64,000 nucleotides of DNA, from NCBI GenBank assembly GCA_025363385.1, contig JANYEA010000003.1, forward strand, positions 28,249 to 92,248, written 5' to 3'. Numbering within the stretch: position 1 is the first letter of the stretch; the number at the start of each line of letters is the position of its first letter. This stretch comes from Bacteroidota bacterium. Its GTDB lineage: Bacteria > Bacteroidota > Bacteroidia > Chitinophagales > Chitinophagaceae. The notes beneath the pieces are model-generated. The model was given only the letters and a program-made list of their open reading frames with translations, made no database searches and was not told the origin of the DNA. This document shows, one piece after another, positions 1 to 9,748 of the stretch. The position numbers and the translations under genes were made by a program.

Positions 1-602
1 CCTGGCGCTTAAGTGGTTTAAATGCCAATTATAAATATCCTAGCGGTCGCCCTTCTCCTCTAGCTACAGCCTATGCATATGGATTGCGTTGGAGCAGAGA
101 TGGTGAGGGTCGTGAAACGGTGGGCCATACAGGTGGCTTGCCGGGCTTTGGTAGTAATTGGCAGATTCTTCCCGAATATGGTATTGGATTGATGTTCTTT
201 GCGAATGCCACTTATGCACCTACATCAATTGCCAATACAATGGTATTGGATACTTTGGTTCGTTTAACAGGTATTCAACCCCGTGAATTACCAGCGTCCA
301 AAATATTAACCCAACGCAGAGATCAAATAGTAAAATTATTGCCAGATTTTAATGGGGCTCAGAAGAGCGGAATTTTTGCTATGAATTTTTTCATGGATTA
401 TTTTGTCGACAAAATGCAAGCAGAAGCGCGTGGCATTTTTGAGAAAGCAGGTAAGGTGATTTCTGTAGGAGAAGTTATTCCGGAAAATCAATTACGTGGC
501 TATTTCGATATTAAAACAGCAAATGGAACTGTTAGAGTAAGCTTTACATTATCTCCCGAAAAGGATCCCCTGATCCAGGAATATCATATTAATTTACGGT
601 AA
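1..602 (+). CDS. Serine hydrolase, beta-lactamase class C / PBP-like family (3' part only)
   Basis: The reading frame is open from the first bases of the window, so this is the C-terminal part of a gene that begins upstream. An HTGGLPGFGS stretch about 45 residues into the visible part matches the third active-site motif (H/K-T-G) of class C beta-lactamase-like serine hydrolases, and is followed by the usual strand motif with 'GLMFFANA'. The SxxK and YxN motifs must lie outside the window. The last ~100 residues resemble the extra C-terminal domain often found after the catalytic domain in these exported hydrolases. A strong hairpin terminator follows directly. The substrate cannot be deduced; these proteins are usually periplasmic esterases or peptidases rather than true beta-lactamases. 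Confidence 0.8.
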   Translation, partial: WRLSGLNANYKYPSGRPSPLATAYAYGLRWSRDGEGRETVGHTGGLPGFGSNWQILPEYGIGLMFFANATYAPTSIANTMVLDTLVRLTGIQPRELPASKILTQRRDQIVKLLPDFNGAQKSGIFAMNFFMDYFVDKMQAEARGIFEKAGKVISVGEVIPENQLRGYFDIKTANGTVRVSFTLSPEKDPLIQEYHINLR

Positions 603-611
603 GCAATGGCA

Positions 612-655
612 TCAATGTTCGAACCATTAAACAGGGTTCGAACATTGATTTTTGT
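612..655 (+). terminator. Rho-independent terminator after the serine hydrolase
   Basis: A perfect 15-bp inverted repeat (arms 612-626 and 636-650) with a 9-nt loop is followed by TTTTGTAGTTT. It ends the partial serine hydrolase gene. The rest of the gap to the next gene (about 656-820) shows no clear promoter match. Confidence 0.85.
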
Positions 656-820
656 AGTTTCATGATATAAATCATTTTCTTCTGTAACAATTGTCACAAA
701 GACACTTTTCATGCTACTTGTAGTTTTACACTGGCTTATAAACAATCTTTAGAAGGTATCATTTTCCCCAACTTAAGGTCCTCTAAAAATAACAACCAGT
801 GTCATTTATAAATCAAGTAT

Positions 821-2332
821 ATGAAACAAACACTTAAGGTAATAGTATCAACTACTTTGTTGTTACTATTTTTCATGCCCGCTTTTACGCAAAACGGTAC
901 ACAATTAATCGGATATGATGCAGTAACAAGTGGAAGAGCAGGTACTTCAGTGGGAAGCTTTGATAATCCTTCTTTGATGATGAATAACCCAGCAGGAATC
1001 TCCTTTTTAAAATCTTCTCAATTTAATTTGAGCATGTCTTTTATGACACCCTCTGTTTATTTTAAAAACGATATCAATAATTCCAAGGGCAAAAATAATT
1101 TATTTCCACTGGGTTGTTTGAGTTATGTAAATCAGAGAGATAAAAAAATGACTTATGGATTTGGCATTTTTACACAAGGAGGTATGGGAGCAGACTTTTC
1201 TATGAATCATTATTTGTATAGCGACCAATCTGGGAATTATATCCCTCAACTCTATCACTCAAAATTCGCAGTGATGCAAGGCGGTGCTTCTGCTTCTTAT
1301 AAATTAACACCCACTTTAGCAATTGGCGTTACTGCAACCGTAGTATATAGTCAGATGGAGTTTCAAATGCCTTTTAGTATGCCTCCAGCAATTTTGCAAG
1401 GAGTAATTAATCCTTCCACAGGTTTTAATTTTGGAGATATGTTTTCTGCTCCACCTGCAAGCGGTGGATTAGGTTATTCAGAATTAGTAGCATCTGCTAA
1501 CATGACTGGATTAACAAGTTATCAATTTAATGGAAGAATTGGATTGGCGTATAAGCCTTCTGAAGATGTATCGATAGGTTTAAGTTATAGTTTGCCAATT
1601 AATTTAAAGTATAAAAATGGAACAGCACAAATGGATATGACAGCTCAGATGAATAACGCATTTGGAAAAGTAATGGGTGGTATCATGCAACAGAATCCAA
1701 GCTTTACTCCTTCTCAAGCGCAAGCTGCAGCAATGGCACAATTTGCTTCACTAGGAATTGATTTAACAAAAGGAGCCACTGATAGATATACAGCAAATGC
1801 AACATTGGGTTTGCCACAATCGATAAGTGCAGGTATTTCTTTTGCTGCAAGTAAACAACTGCGTTTATCAATGGATATTCAGTGGTTAAATTGGGCTAAT
1901 GCATTTAATACAATGAACATCGAACTTTCTGGAGGAACCAGTGCCAATATCAATAGAATGCTGGGCACGGCCGGAACAATTGCTATGCCTTTCCCTTTAA
2001 ACTGGAAAAATTCAATCGTCATAAAAACAGGTGCTGAATTTGCAGTTTCTAAAAAATTGCAATTAAGATGTGGTTATGCTTATGGTAATAATCCGGTTCC
2101 GGAAACAACGATATTCCCTTTATTCCCTGCAGTTGTGGTGCATCATGCTTCTATTGGAGGTTCATTAAAAGTATCCAAAGCAGTAGCCATTAACGCAGCA
2201 TATGAACATGCATTTAGAAACGATGAAACAGCCGCTCAAATGAGTTTAATTGGGGCTCAGTTTAATAATAGTATTTCTGGATTGGCTAACGATATTTACC
2301 ACGTTTCTTTTTCATGGACAATGAAAAAATAA
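821..2332 (+). CDS. OmpP1/FadL-family outer-membrane transporter
   Basis: This 503-residue protein starts with a signal peptide (MKQTLKVIVSTT, hydrophobic core, cleavage near 'AFTQN'). The mature N-terminus contains 'GRAGTSVGSFDNPS' and 'NNPAGIS', the hallmark of FadL/TodX-type long-chain fatty acid and hydrocarbon porins. The rest has alternating amphipathic strands ending in 'YHVSFSWTMKK', typical of an outer-membrane beta-barrel. Known relatives move hydrophobic compounds across the outer membrane by lateral diffusion. The middle segment (roughly residues 270-330) is rich in Gln, Met and Ala and may be an extended loop. It stands alone between two terminators. The substrate is unknown. Confidence 0.88.
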   Translation: MKQTLKVIVSTTLLLLFFMPAFTQNGTQLIGYDAVTSGRAGTSVGSFDNPSLMMNNPAGISFLKSSQFNLSMSFMTPSVYFKNDINNSKGKNNLFPLGCLSYVNQRDKKMTYGFGIFTQGGMGADFSMNHYLYSDQSGNYIPQLYHSKFAVMQGGASASYKLTPTLAIGVTATVVYSQMEFQMPFSMPPAILQGVINPSTGFNFGDMFSAPPASGGLGYSELVASANMTGLTSYQFNGRIGLAYKPSEDVSIGLSYSLPINLKYKNGTAQMDMTAQMNNAFGKVMGGIMQQNPSFTPSQAQAAAMAQFASLGIDLTKGATDRYTANATLGLPQSISAGISFAASKQLRLSMDIQWLNWANAFNTMNIELSGGTSANINRMLGTAGTIAMPFPLNWKNSIVIKTGAEFAVSKKLQLRCGYAYGNNPVPETTIFPLFPAVVVHHASIGGSLKVSKAVAINAAYEHAFRNDETAAQMSLIGAQFNNSISGLANDIYHVSFSWTMKK

Positions 2333-2379
2333 GGGTATCCTAAATAAAAGATTTTTGGGTATGAATTTTAGTGTTGTTA

Positions 2380-2416
2380 AAAAGGAGCTGCTTGGTTAAG
2401 CGGCTCCTTTTATTTT
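2380..2416. terminator. Bidirectional terminator between the FadL porin and acylase genes
   Basis: A 14-bp stem (2380-2393 with 2398-2411, one G-U pair) has a GGTT loop, with A-rich sequence on the left and T-rich on the right. It lies between two convergent genes and can serve both. Confidence 0.85.
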
Positions 2417-2422
2417 CAACGA

Positions 2423-4627
2423 TTAGTTATTGCCTGGATGATATGTATTTACTGCATGTTTTATCACATCTTCTTTATAAAAATATACTTCTTTGAATTG
2501 CCCCTTCGTATACATTTCTGCTTGATCGGTGAAGTGTTTGGAAGTATTATCTCCACTCTCCCCACCTGCAAGAAGTGATTTTGCTGTGACTCTTTTTCCA
2601 AATTCCACTGCACAAATAAAACTATTGCCATTATATCCATATCTACGATTGGTACCGTTAAATGACTTACTAGTAAATGATGGCAAGCAACCCCAAGTAG
2701 ATGCCGCTAAACCAGCAGGTAGACTTGGTTTAGTGTCATCAAATACTTCAGTGATATTTCCAGTGAGCCTTTGAAAGCGATTCACTTCACCCCATGGTTG
2801 TTTCCAGGAACCGAATTTTTTTTCAAGATCAGATAGTACATTTATTAAAGGCAGTAAAAGTGTTTTTGCATCTGCCGTATTCGCAAAATGAATTGTTTTA
2901 TCTACCTGATCAGATTCATCATCTTCGCCCATTCCCTTTAAAATAGTAGGCCATAATTTTTGCGCCCATTCAATGGAAAGAGTAGTAGCAATTGATGTTT
3001 CAGATACATTTCGATCCCAGTTACTTAATAAAAGCATGGGTTCAGGAAGTAACTGATAAATTGTATCTGATTTGTTTGAGTTATATGCTTTGATTAATGC
3101 GGGCAGGAGTACATCAAATGCAGGTAAGTGTTTATTGTAAGCAGTTGTAATGATTTTATCTAAAGTAAAAGCATCATTATTTTTGAATAGTTGCACGGCA
3201 TTTACGCCCCTAAAATTATCACCATTTGGTGCCATGTATTTAGGGAAGTCGGCTTTTTTCGGACTACTACTTCCAGAAACCGTAAAGGGGGAACTATTAC
3301 AATTCTGAATCCAACCAGTGCTAGGATTTTTTACCTGGATTAGTTCTTCTACTGTATGAAGTCCCTTCCATTCAGTAGCTTTGATAGTTCCGTCTACAGG
3401 CTTACTCCAATTAAATTTTGAATCACGCTTGGGCATAAAATTTCCATGCCAGTAAGCGATATTTCCTTTATCATCTGCATACACTGTGTTGTTAGAAGTA
3501 TTAGCTAAGAGATCTTGCGATTTTTTATATTCCCCATAATTTTTAGCCTTTGTTCTTTGCCAGGATTGTATCAAACCTTTGATATCTCTGTTATTTGCTT
3601 TTACTGAGATCCAGCTGCCATTTCTTTTTGCCATTACAGGTCCATGGTGTGTATAATAGGTAGTAAATGTTTTTGAAAAAATACCTCCTTTATTTAAGTA
3701 CTGAATGCTGATCTGTTTTTCTTTAACCGGAATTAATTTTCCATCATATTCGTACTGGAGTATGCCATTATTTTTTTTAACTTTTTCGATATAGCTATCT
3801 GCCACATCACTATAGCTTGATGTATGCATCCAGCCAAGGTTTTCGTTGAAACCTTGGTACACAAAAAACTGCCCCCAAGTAACAGCCCCATAAGCATGCA
3901 GGCCTTCTTCGCTTTGCACAGATACTTCAGGTCTGAAATAATAAGTAGTGTGTGGATTGATATATAAAATGGCATTTCCTGAAACTGTTTTTGAAGGTGC
4001 AATAGCAAAACCATTTGATCCACCGGGCAATGGATCATAATCTTGATTGTCGATCTTAGCAACAACCAATCCAGGGTCGGTAGCATAAAAATTCTTTAGA
4101 TCTGCTACTGTAACATCAGCAACATCAATGGCCCCGATGCTTCCATCTGTCCACAACAAGGGATACCAAGGTTCGAAGTGTTTGAGTAATGCAGTCTTTG
4201 TTTGAGGATGTGTGAAGAGATAAAAGTTGATGCCATCGGCATATGCATTCATTATTTTTTTTAACCATTCTGGAGCTGCTTCAAAATCTTTTTTCGCATC
4301 TGTAGTATCGATGATCATACGAATGAGCAGATCGTTATATAATTCTGTTTCTCCTTTTATCTCAGACATTCTTCCAAGCTTCTCCACATAATTCATTTCC
4401 ACCCGCTTAAAATCATCTTCACATTGTGCGTATAACAAACCAAAAACAGCATCAGCATCGGATTTACCATATACATGAGGGATCCCCCAATTGTCGCGGA
4501 TGATGGTTACATTTTTAGCCTGTTCTTTCCATTTGGCAATTTCTGTTGGAGAGAAAGGTTGAGCAACAATTATTTGATGCGCAATCAGCAAGATAATTGT
4601 GAAGAATAGTTTATTGATAAGTTTCAT
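2423..4627 (-). CDS. Penicillin acylase family protein (Ntn-hydrolase, exported)
   Basis: This 734-residue protein has a signal peptide (cleavage near 'IIVAQ'). 'TIIRDNWGIPHVYG' near residue 41 is the conserved opening of the penicillin amidase / acyl-homoserine-lactone acylase family. The precursor should self-cleave before Ser204 in 'PGGSNGFAIAP', giving an alpha subunit (about 25-203) and a beta subunit whose N-terminal Ser is the nucleophile. Later family blocks such as 'GPVMAKRNGSW', 'NTVYADDKGNIAYWHGNF' and 'PWGEVNRFQR' are present. Known members cleave amide bonds of acylated compounds (penicillin G, N-acyl homoserine lactones, cyclic lipopeptides); the substrate here is unknown. It is the last gene of a four-gene hydrolase operon, 44 nt after the M19 dipeptidase gene. 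Confidence 0.88.
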   Translation of the reverse strand: MKLINKLFFTIILLIAHQIIVAQPFSPTEIAKWKEQAKNVTIIRDNWGIPHVYGKSDADAVFGLLYAQCEDDFKRVEMNYVEKLGRMSEIKGETELYNDLLIRMIIDTTDAKKDFEAAPEWLKKIMNAYADGINFYLFTHPQTKTALLKHFEPWYPLLWTDGSIGAIDVADVTVADLKNFYATDPGLVVAKIDNQDYDPLPGGSNGFAIAPSKTVSGNAILYINPHTTYYFRPEVSVQSEEGLHAYGAVTWGQFFVYQGFNENLGWMHTSSYSDVADSYIEKVKKNNGILQYEYDGKLIPVKEKQISIQYLNKGGIFSKTFTTYYTHHGPVMAKRNGSWISVKANNRDIKGLIQSWQRTKAKNYGEYKKSQDLLANTSNNTVYADDKGNIAYWHGNFMPKRDSKFNWSKPVDGTIKATEWKGLHTVEELIQVKNPSTGWIQNCNSSPFTVSGSSSPKKADFPKYMAPNGDNFRGVNAVQLFKNNDAFTLDKIITTAYNKHLPAFDVLLPALIKAYNSNKSDTIYQLLPEPMLLLSNWDRNVSETSIATTLSIEWAQKLWPTILKGMGEDDESDQVDKTIHFANTADAKTLLLPLINVLSDLEKKFGSWKQPWGEVNRFQRLTGNITEVFDDTKPSLPAGLAASTWGCLPSFTSKSFNGTNRRYGYNGNSFICAVEFGKRVTAKSLLAGGESGDNTSKHFTDQAEMYTKGQFKEVYFYKEDVIKHAVNTYHPGNN

Positions 4628-4671
4628 TAATCTATAGTTTATTTTTTTACCTACTCGTATTTCATCCTTCT

Positions 4672-5844
4672 TTAATTTTCATTTGCCTTTAACACGCGAA
4701 GAATATTTCCACCCAATATTTTATAGATATCTTTTTTGCTATAACCTTTTTCTATCAAGGCTTTGGTGATAAGTTCGTAATTAGTAACATCATCCAGTTC
4801 TTTTGGTGAAGAAGTGATGCCATCAAAATCGGATCCAATTCCCACATGGTCTACACCAGCTAACTTAACAATATAATCTAAGTGCGCCAGCAAAGCTGAT
4901 AATGGTGGGCGAGAAGATTGTACTTCATCATGATATTTTTCTGCAAGCACAGACAATGCATATTCTGAAACCATCCCCATTTTTTTTAAACTATCTAGTT
5001 CTTTTGCATGGCCTAGCACAAATTTAATTTCCTTGTTTTTGAAACTGCTATCAACAAATCCAGAGTAAAAATTCAAATCGATTACGCCACCATTTTTTGC
5101 TACTGCTTTGATCTGTTCGTCTTTCAGATTTCTAAACGCCGGACATAAAGTGTATGCATTACTATGCGAAACAATCACCGGTTTGGTAGTTGTATTAATA
5201 GCATCCCAAAATGTTTGTTCACCTACATGCGAAAGATCTACCATCATGCCCAAATTATTCATTCGTTTGATTACTTCTTTGCCAAAATCGGTTAATCCCT
5301 TATGTGCTTTTGATAAACTATCTTTCTTTAAAGTTTCGTCCATCGCCGAAGTAGCCCATGGGTTACTATTGTTCCAGGTTAACGTCATATAACGAGTACC
5401 ACGTTCGTAGAGTTTTTCAAGTTTAGTTAAATCAGATTCAATCATATGTCCACCCTCCACTCCGAACATCGCAGCCAGTTTGTGTTGCTTCAAAGCTTTT
5501 TTTAGATCAACATAATTTCTTGTCAGCACAATTTTATCAGGGTTTCTGCTTATCACAGCATCCAGTGTATCCATTTCTCGATTGGCAAATTGGTAAGGGT
5601 TTTGCATATTGCCATCGCACCAAACAGAAAAGATTTGTACATCTACACCTGCTTCTTTAAAGCGAGCCAGATCGCTTTGTGTTTTCCCTTTCAGGTTTTG
5701 ATCCATGCTCACATTTTTTTCGATGCAAGCAGTTAGTATATCATTGTGTGAATCTACAAAAATGGCTTTCTGATGTACTTTTTTATAATCCTGCGCGTGC
5801 ACAGCAATTGGGAATAGGGCGAAGAGTAATAGTTTCTTTAACAT
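4672..5844 (-). CDS. Membrane dipeptidase (peptidase family M19, renal dipeptidase-like)
   Basis: This 390-residue protein has an N-terminal signal peptide (cleavage near 'VHAQD'). The metal-binding set of family M19 is visible: His33 and Asp35 in 'VDSHNDIL', the bridging Glu130 in 'FGVEGGHMI', His206 in 'DLSHVGEQ', His227 in 'IVSHSNAY', and the C-terminal 'HVGIGSDFDGI'. The family are two-zinc TIM-barrel dipeptidases that tolerate D-residues at the C-terminal position and can also hydrolyse carbapenem-type dehydropeptides. The protein probably acts in the periplasm. It lies 14 nt downstream of the serine hydrolase gene and 44 nt upstream of the acylase gene, so it is very likely co-transcribed with both. 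Confidence 0.93.
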   Translation of the reverse strand: MLKKLLLFALFPIAVHAQDYKKVHQKAIFVDSHNDILTACIEKNVSMDQNLKGKTQSDLARFKEAGVDVQIFSVWCDGNMQNPYQFANREMDTLDAVISRNPDKIVLTRNYVDLKKALKQHKLAAMFGVEGGHMIESDLTKLEKLYERGTRYMTLTWNNSNPWATSAMDETLKKDSLSKAHKGLTDFGKEVIKRMNNLGMMVDLSHVGEQTFWDAINTTTKPVIVSHSNAYTLCPAFRNLKDEQIKAVAKNGGVIDLNFYSGFVDSSFKNKEIKFVLGHAKELDSLKKMGMVSEYALSVLAEKYHDEVQSSRPPLSALLAHLDYIVKLAGVDHVGIGSDFDGITSSPKELDDVTNYELITKALIEKGYSKKDIYKILGGNILRVLKANEN

Positions 5845-5858
5845 AGGTTCTGTTTTAT

Positions 5859-6959
5859 TTAAGAGGCTTTATTTAATATTTTGGCACATGCATTTATAAT
5901 GGTATTCATATCCACTGCATCGTTATTAGTTAAAATAATCAAAGTTCTGTGGTATAAAAGATCGCGCATAATTAGGGTTTTGTATCCCGGGTTATCTCCA
6001 TTATGCCAAACCATTTGTAAGTCATTATTTTTATACACCAATTCTAATCCGAATCCATAATAAGAATTCTTACTATCGTTAAGTTTCATTGGGGTATATG
6101 CTTCTTGCATCGTTTCTTTTGAAACTAATTGGTTGTTGCGAATGGCATTATCCCACATTAAAAGATCTTGTGCTGTAGAACTAATTCTACCCGGTCCTTT
6201 TCTATTACCTAACCAAATGGTATAATTTGAAGATGAAAAAGAATCTGCTCGTATGTAACCAGTTTTTTCGGAGCCATACATATGCCCGATTGCAAAATTT
6301 TTAGTACTGGCTTTTTCTTCTAATGTTCTGATAGCAGTGTGCTTCATGCCAAGTTTCTGAAATATTTCGGAATTGCAATATTCAATAAAATCTCTACCAC
6401 TGGCTTTTTCAGCAATGCTCGCTAGCAAAACATAACCAGTATTGCTATAAGTATATTTTTCACCAGGAGCAAATAGGCTAGGCGGATGAAATTTATTTAA
6501 GTATTCAATGATGTCGTTATTGTTGGCCACTTTATGCTTGTCCCAATTTAGATCCATAATCTGCTGGTAATCTGGTAAGCCACTGGTATGCGTTAATAAA
6601 TTTCGAATGGTTATGCCCTTATAAGGAATGCTAAGATATTTCTCCACTAAATCATCATACTGCAAAAGTCCCTTCTCTTTTAGCTGCATAATCACAAGCG
6701 CACAGAATTGTTTGCTCACTGAAGCGAGTTCGAATATGTCGTTCTTTCTTAATATTTTTTTATCTGCATAGGTTCGATATCCGGTGGCAGATTCATAAAT
6801 CTGCTTTCCATTTTCTGCATAGAGAATTACACCATTAAATGATTTATTAGCAGTAATGGTATCCACTAGTAATTTAATCTTATCTGAACCTAAACTTTGT
6901 GCTGTGGCAAACTCAGCGGTTGTAATCAATAAAATTCCGAGAAATATTTTCCGTATCAT
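5859..6959 (-). CDS. Serine hydrolase of the class C beta-lactamase / D-aminopeptidase family
   Basis: This 366-residue exported protein has a signal peptide ending near 'ATAQS'. All three catalytic motifs are present: SxxK as Ser80-Val-Ser-Lys83, YxN as Tyr171-Ser-Asn173, and H-N-G at 319-321 in place of KTG. This architecture belongs to PBP4*/EstB/D-aminopeptidase-like enzymes, which hydrolyse esters or D-amino-acid peptides and are seldom true beta-lactamases. Its start codon lies 1 nt beyond the stop codon of the D-aminoacylase gene, so the two are translationally close. It is a second member of this family in the window, after the partial gene at the left edge. Confidence 0.9.
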   Translation of the reverse strand: MIRKIFLGILLITTAEFATAQSLGSDKIKLLVDTITANKSFNGVILYAENGKQIYESATGYRTYADKKILRKNDIFELASVSKQFCALVIMQLKEKGLLQYDDLVEKYLSIPYKGITIRNLLTHTSGLPDYQQIMDLNWDKHKVANNNDIIEYLNKFHPPSLFAPGEKYTYSNTGYVLLASIAEKASGRDFIEYCNSEIFQKLGMKHTAIRTLEEKASTKNFAIGHMYGSEKTGYIRADSFSSSNYTIWLGNRKGPGRISSTAQDLLMWDNAIRNNQLVSKETMQEAYTPMKLNDSKNSYYGFGLELVYKNNDLQMVWHNGDNPGYKTLIMRDLLYHRTLIILTNNDAVDMNTIINACAKILNKAS

Positions 6960-6960
6960 T

Positions 6961-8532
6961 TTAATTTAGTTTTAAAGTCGTTCCGGCACGAGCACCCGTA
7001 TGTTTTGAATCTTCCACAGTTGTTACGCCATTTACCAATACATATTTGAAACCACTGGAATATTGGTGGGGCTGATCGTAGGTTGAATTGTCTTGAACAG
7101 TAACGGGATCAAATAACACAATGTCGGCTGCAAATCCCTCTCTTAATAAACCTCGGTCTTTCAATTGAAATTTCTGTGCAGGCAATGAGGTCATTCTTCG
7201 AATAGCTTCTTCCAATGAGATTACTTTTTCATCTCTTACATATTTACCCAATACCCTTGCATTGGTTCCATAGCCGCGCGGATGTGGGTTGCCAGATCCA
7301 AATACACGAATGCTTGCATCACTAGCAAACATATTGAAGGGGTATTGCATAATATTTTTTACATCCTGATCGCTCATGCCATGAAACACCATGCCTGCAC
7401 CACCTTGTTCCATCATTTCAATTATGGTTTCTGCTTCCTCTGAGGCTTTGTGTTTGCGTCCCTTCATCAAGTTCACCTGCTCGATACTTTTTCCGTTATA
7501 CGTGCTATCGGGTTTAAATGTGGCCACCACTGGATAGCTGAAATTCTTGAGCTTTCTTTTTTGTAATTTTTTGATCATGTATACGGCAACTTCTTTACGA
7601 ACAGCAGGGCGGGAGAGACGCGCTTTAATCGAATCCGGTCCGTCTGCTAAAACCCAATCAGGCAATAAAGTGCTCAATGAAGTACTGCTGGCTGTATAGG
7701 GATATTGGTCGATGGTTACATCCAATCCTTCTTTTCTTGCTTCAATGATCATGGGTATGGTTTCTTTACTTCGTCCCCAGTTCTGCTGACCACTCAATTT
7801 AAAATGTGAGATTTCTACAGGCATTTTTGCTTCTCTTCCAATATGCAAAGCTTCTTCAATAGCTTGTGTAACACTGTCGGCTTCATCACGCATATGACTT
7901 GCGTATACACCGTGATATGCTGCAACTACTTTTGCAAGGCGTACGATTTCTATGGTTTTAGAATAAGTACCTGGAATATAGATGAGCCCTGTAGAAAGAC
8001 CAACAGCACCATCTTCCATCGCTTTCTTTACAATGGCTTCCATCTGTTGCATTTCCGCTTCAGTAGGGTCGCGATTCGCAGAACCCATAGCAGCTTTGCG
8101 TACATCGTTATGACCTATCAGGGCAGCCACATTGATACTTAATTTTAAACTATCGATCATGGCAAAATACTTCCCGATATTCACTTCGGACAATCCGCAG
8201 TTACCAGTGATCACACTGGTAACTCCATCATAAATAAAATTACTGGCGATAGGGTTCTTTCTTTCATCTCCCTCTATATGTGTGTGTACGTCGATAAACC
8301 CGGGTGCTACAACTAACCCAGTTGCATCGATGGTTTTAGTTGCATGCCAGTTACTAAGAGTGCCGATCTTGATAATCTTGCCGTTTTTTACAGCGATGTC
8401 GGCATAGAACCAAGAATTGCCAGTTCCGTCTAGTATTTTGCCATTTTTAATTAGCACATCTGCTTCTTGGGACATAAGCGATAAAGGCCCTAAGCAGCTG
8501 ATGCAGAGTAGTAAATTGATCAGTTTTCTCAT
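6961..8532 (-). CDS. N-acyl-D-amino-acid deacylase (D-aminoacylase), amidohydrolase superfamily
   Basis: With the start chosen here the protein has 523 residues and begins with a signal peptide (MRKLINLLLCISC). The amidohydrolase opening 'APGFIDVHTHIEGD' supplies the HxH metal ligands; 'GNCGLS', 'GAVGLSTGLIYIPGTYS', 'YASHMRDEADS', 'VEISHFKLSG' and 'GNPHPRGYGTNARVLG' are signature blocks of D-aminoacylases. The reaction is N-acyl-D-amino acid + water to D-amino acid + carboxylate. Two in-frame ATGs lie 6 and 18 nt further upstream, but the furthest (8550) overlaps a -7-like TAATTTCA (8550-8557 on this strand), which favours 8532. It is the first gene of the four-gene hydrolase operon and the best clue that its substrates contain D-amino acids. 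Confidence 0.92.
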   Translation of the reverse strand: MRKLINLLLCISCLGPLSLMSQEADVLIKNGKILDGTGNSWFYADIAVKNGKIIKIGTLSNWHATKTIDATGLVVAPGFIDVHTHIEGDERKNPIASNFIYDGVTSVITGNCGLSEVNIGKYFAMIDSLKLSINVAALIGHNDVRKAAMGSANRDPTEAEMQQMEAIVKKAMEDGAVGLSTGLIYIPGTYSKTIEIVRLAKVVAAYHGVYASHMRDEADSVTQAIEEALHIGREAKMPVEISHFKLSGQQNWGRSKETIPMIIEARKEGLDVTIDQYPYTASSTSLSTLLPDWVLADGPDSIKARLSRPAVRKEVAVYMIKKLQKRKLKNFSYPVVATFKPDSTYNGKSIEQVNLMKGRKHKASEEAETIIEMMEQGGAGMVFHGMSDQDVKNIMQYPFNMFASDASIRVFGSGNPHPRGYGTNARVLGKYVRDEKVISLEEAIRRMTSLPAQKFQLKDRGLLREGFAADIVLFDPVTVQDNSTYDQPHQYSSGFKYVLVNGVTTVEDSKHTGARAGTTLKLN

Positions 8533-8614
8533 ATTCATTAAGTATCCCATGAAATTAACTGAAAATTCGAACCCGCTGAAAGAAACCTGAGAAGGATTTT
8601 GACCTCTAAAACCT

Positions 8615-8622
8615 TACCTTCG
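8615..8622 (+). promoter_or_regulatory. Putative -7 element of the prfA promoter
   Basis: TACCTTCG is a one-mismatch match to the Bacteroidota -7 consensus TAnnTTTG and lies 23 nt before the prfA ATG. A TTG at 8599-8601 is closer than the usual -33 position, so only the -7 box is well supported. Confidence 0.4.
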
Positions 8623-8645
8623 CAGACTGAAAATTTTTAGAAAAC

Positions 8646-9707
8646 ATGTTAGATAAATTGGATGCGATCAAAGCCAGGTTTGAACAAGTGGGTATTGCAC
8701 TTACCAATCCTGAGATCATTAACAACCAAAAAGAGTACGGTGCGTATAGCAAAGAGTACAAATCTTTGGAGAAGATCGTATTGCCTTACGAGACTTATAA
8801 AAAAGTATTAGCTGAATATGATTTTGCAAAAGAGAGTTTGAATGGTTCTGATGACGATATGCGGGAATTGGCTAAAATGGAAATGCCGGAATTGGAGGTA
8901 AAGAAAGATGAGTTAGAGAAAGCACTCACCAAATTATTAATTCCAAAGGATCCCCAGGATGATAAGAATGCTATTTTAGAAATCAGGGCAGGAACGGGTG
9001 GTGATGAAGCGAGTTTATTTGCGGGTGATTTATTGGGAATGTATTTACGATATTGTGCAAAGAAGGGATGGAAAACCAATATTGTTACCGAGAGTGAAGG
9101 AACCGTGGGTGGGTTTAAAGAAGTAATTGTAGAAGTTACGGGAGAAGATGTATATGGTACTTTGAAATTTGAAAGTGGCGTGCACCGTGTGCAACGTGTA
9201 CCCAATACAGAAACACAGGGACGTGTGCATACATCTGCAGCAACAGTAGCTGTAATGCCAGAAGCGGAAGAAGTAGATTTTGAATTGAAGGAGAGCGATG
9301 TAAAAATGGAGACGGCAAGAAGTGGTGGTGCGGGTGGACAGAATGTAAACAAAGTTGAGACCAAGGTTTTCTTAACGCATATTCCTACGGGTGTTGTAGT
9401 GGTTTGCCAAACAGAACGTTCGCAATTAGGTAACCGTGAAAAAGCGATGACGATGTTGCGTACAAAATTATACGAAGAGCAGGTAAGAAAACAGGAAGAT
9501 GAGATTTCTCGTCAACGAAAAACATTGGTAAGTACGGGCGATCGAAGTGCAAAGATCAGAACTTATAACTGGCCACAGGGAAGGGTTACAGACCATCGTA
9601 TAGGATTAACTTCTTACAATTTAGACGCTGTAATCAACGGGGAAATTGAAGACTTTATTGAAGCGCTGCAAATGGCAGAGAATGCGGAGAAGATGTTGAA
9701 CCAATAA
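8646..9707 (+). CDS. prfA: Peptide chain release factor 1
   Basis: This 353-residue protein is a class I release factor that recognises UAA and UAG stop codons in the ribosomal A site and triggers peptide release. The catalytic GGQ tripeptide is at residues 230-232 inside '[10 protein letters not shown]'. The codon-reading loop is '[16 protein letters not shown]', with Pro186-Asn-Thr188 in the position of the RF1 P-x-T anticodon tripeptide; RF2 would show SPF. An N-terminal helical domain (1-100) and a complete C-terminus are present, so the length is normal. It is a single gene divergent from the hydrolase operon and ends at a strong terminator shared with galE. Confidence 0.97.
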   Translation: MLDKLDAIKARFEQVGIALTNPEIINNQKEYGAYSKEYKSLEKIVLPYETYKKVLAEYDFAKESLNGSDDDMRELAKMEMPELEVKKDELEKALTKLLIPKDPQDDKNAILEIRAGTGGDEASLFAGDLLGMYLRYCAKKGWKTNIVTESEGTVGGFKEVIVEVTGEDVYGTLKFESGVHRVQRVPNTETQGRVHTSAATVAVMPEAEEVDFELKESDVKMETARSGGAGGQNVNKVETKVFLTHIPTGVVVVCQTERSQLGNREKAMTMLRTKLYEEQVRKQEDEISRQRKTLVSTGDRSAKIRTYNWPQGRVTDHRIGLTSYNLDAVINGEIEDFIEALQMAENAEKMLNQ

Positions 9708-9748
9708 ATCTAAATTCTAAAAGTAAATCTTAAAAAGTAAAAAGTTCA

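Noticed and set aside
3733..4086. 117-codon open frame inside the acylase gene
   Set aside because: It is a same-strand shifted frame within a well-supported gene; no family resemblance.
2423..6959. Hydrolase operon considered as a beta-lactam resistance locus
   Set aside because: The serine hydrolase has His-Asn-Gly in place of KTG and resembles esterases and D-aminopeptidases; there is no AmpR-type regulator. Resistance cannot be inferred from sequence.
8795..9364. 189-codon open frame on the minus strand
   Set aside because: It lies wholly inside prfA, a certain gene, and its Ser/Pro-rich product has no domain.
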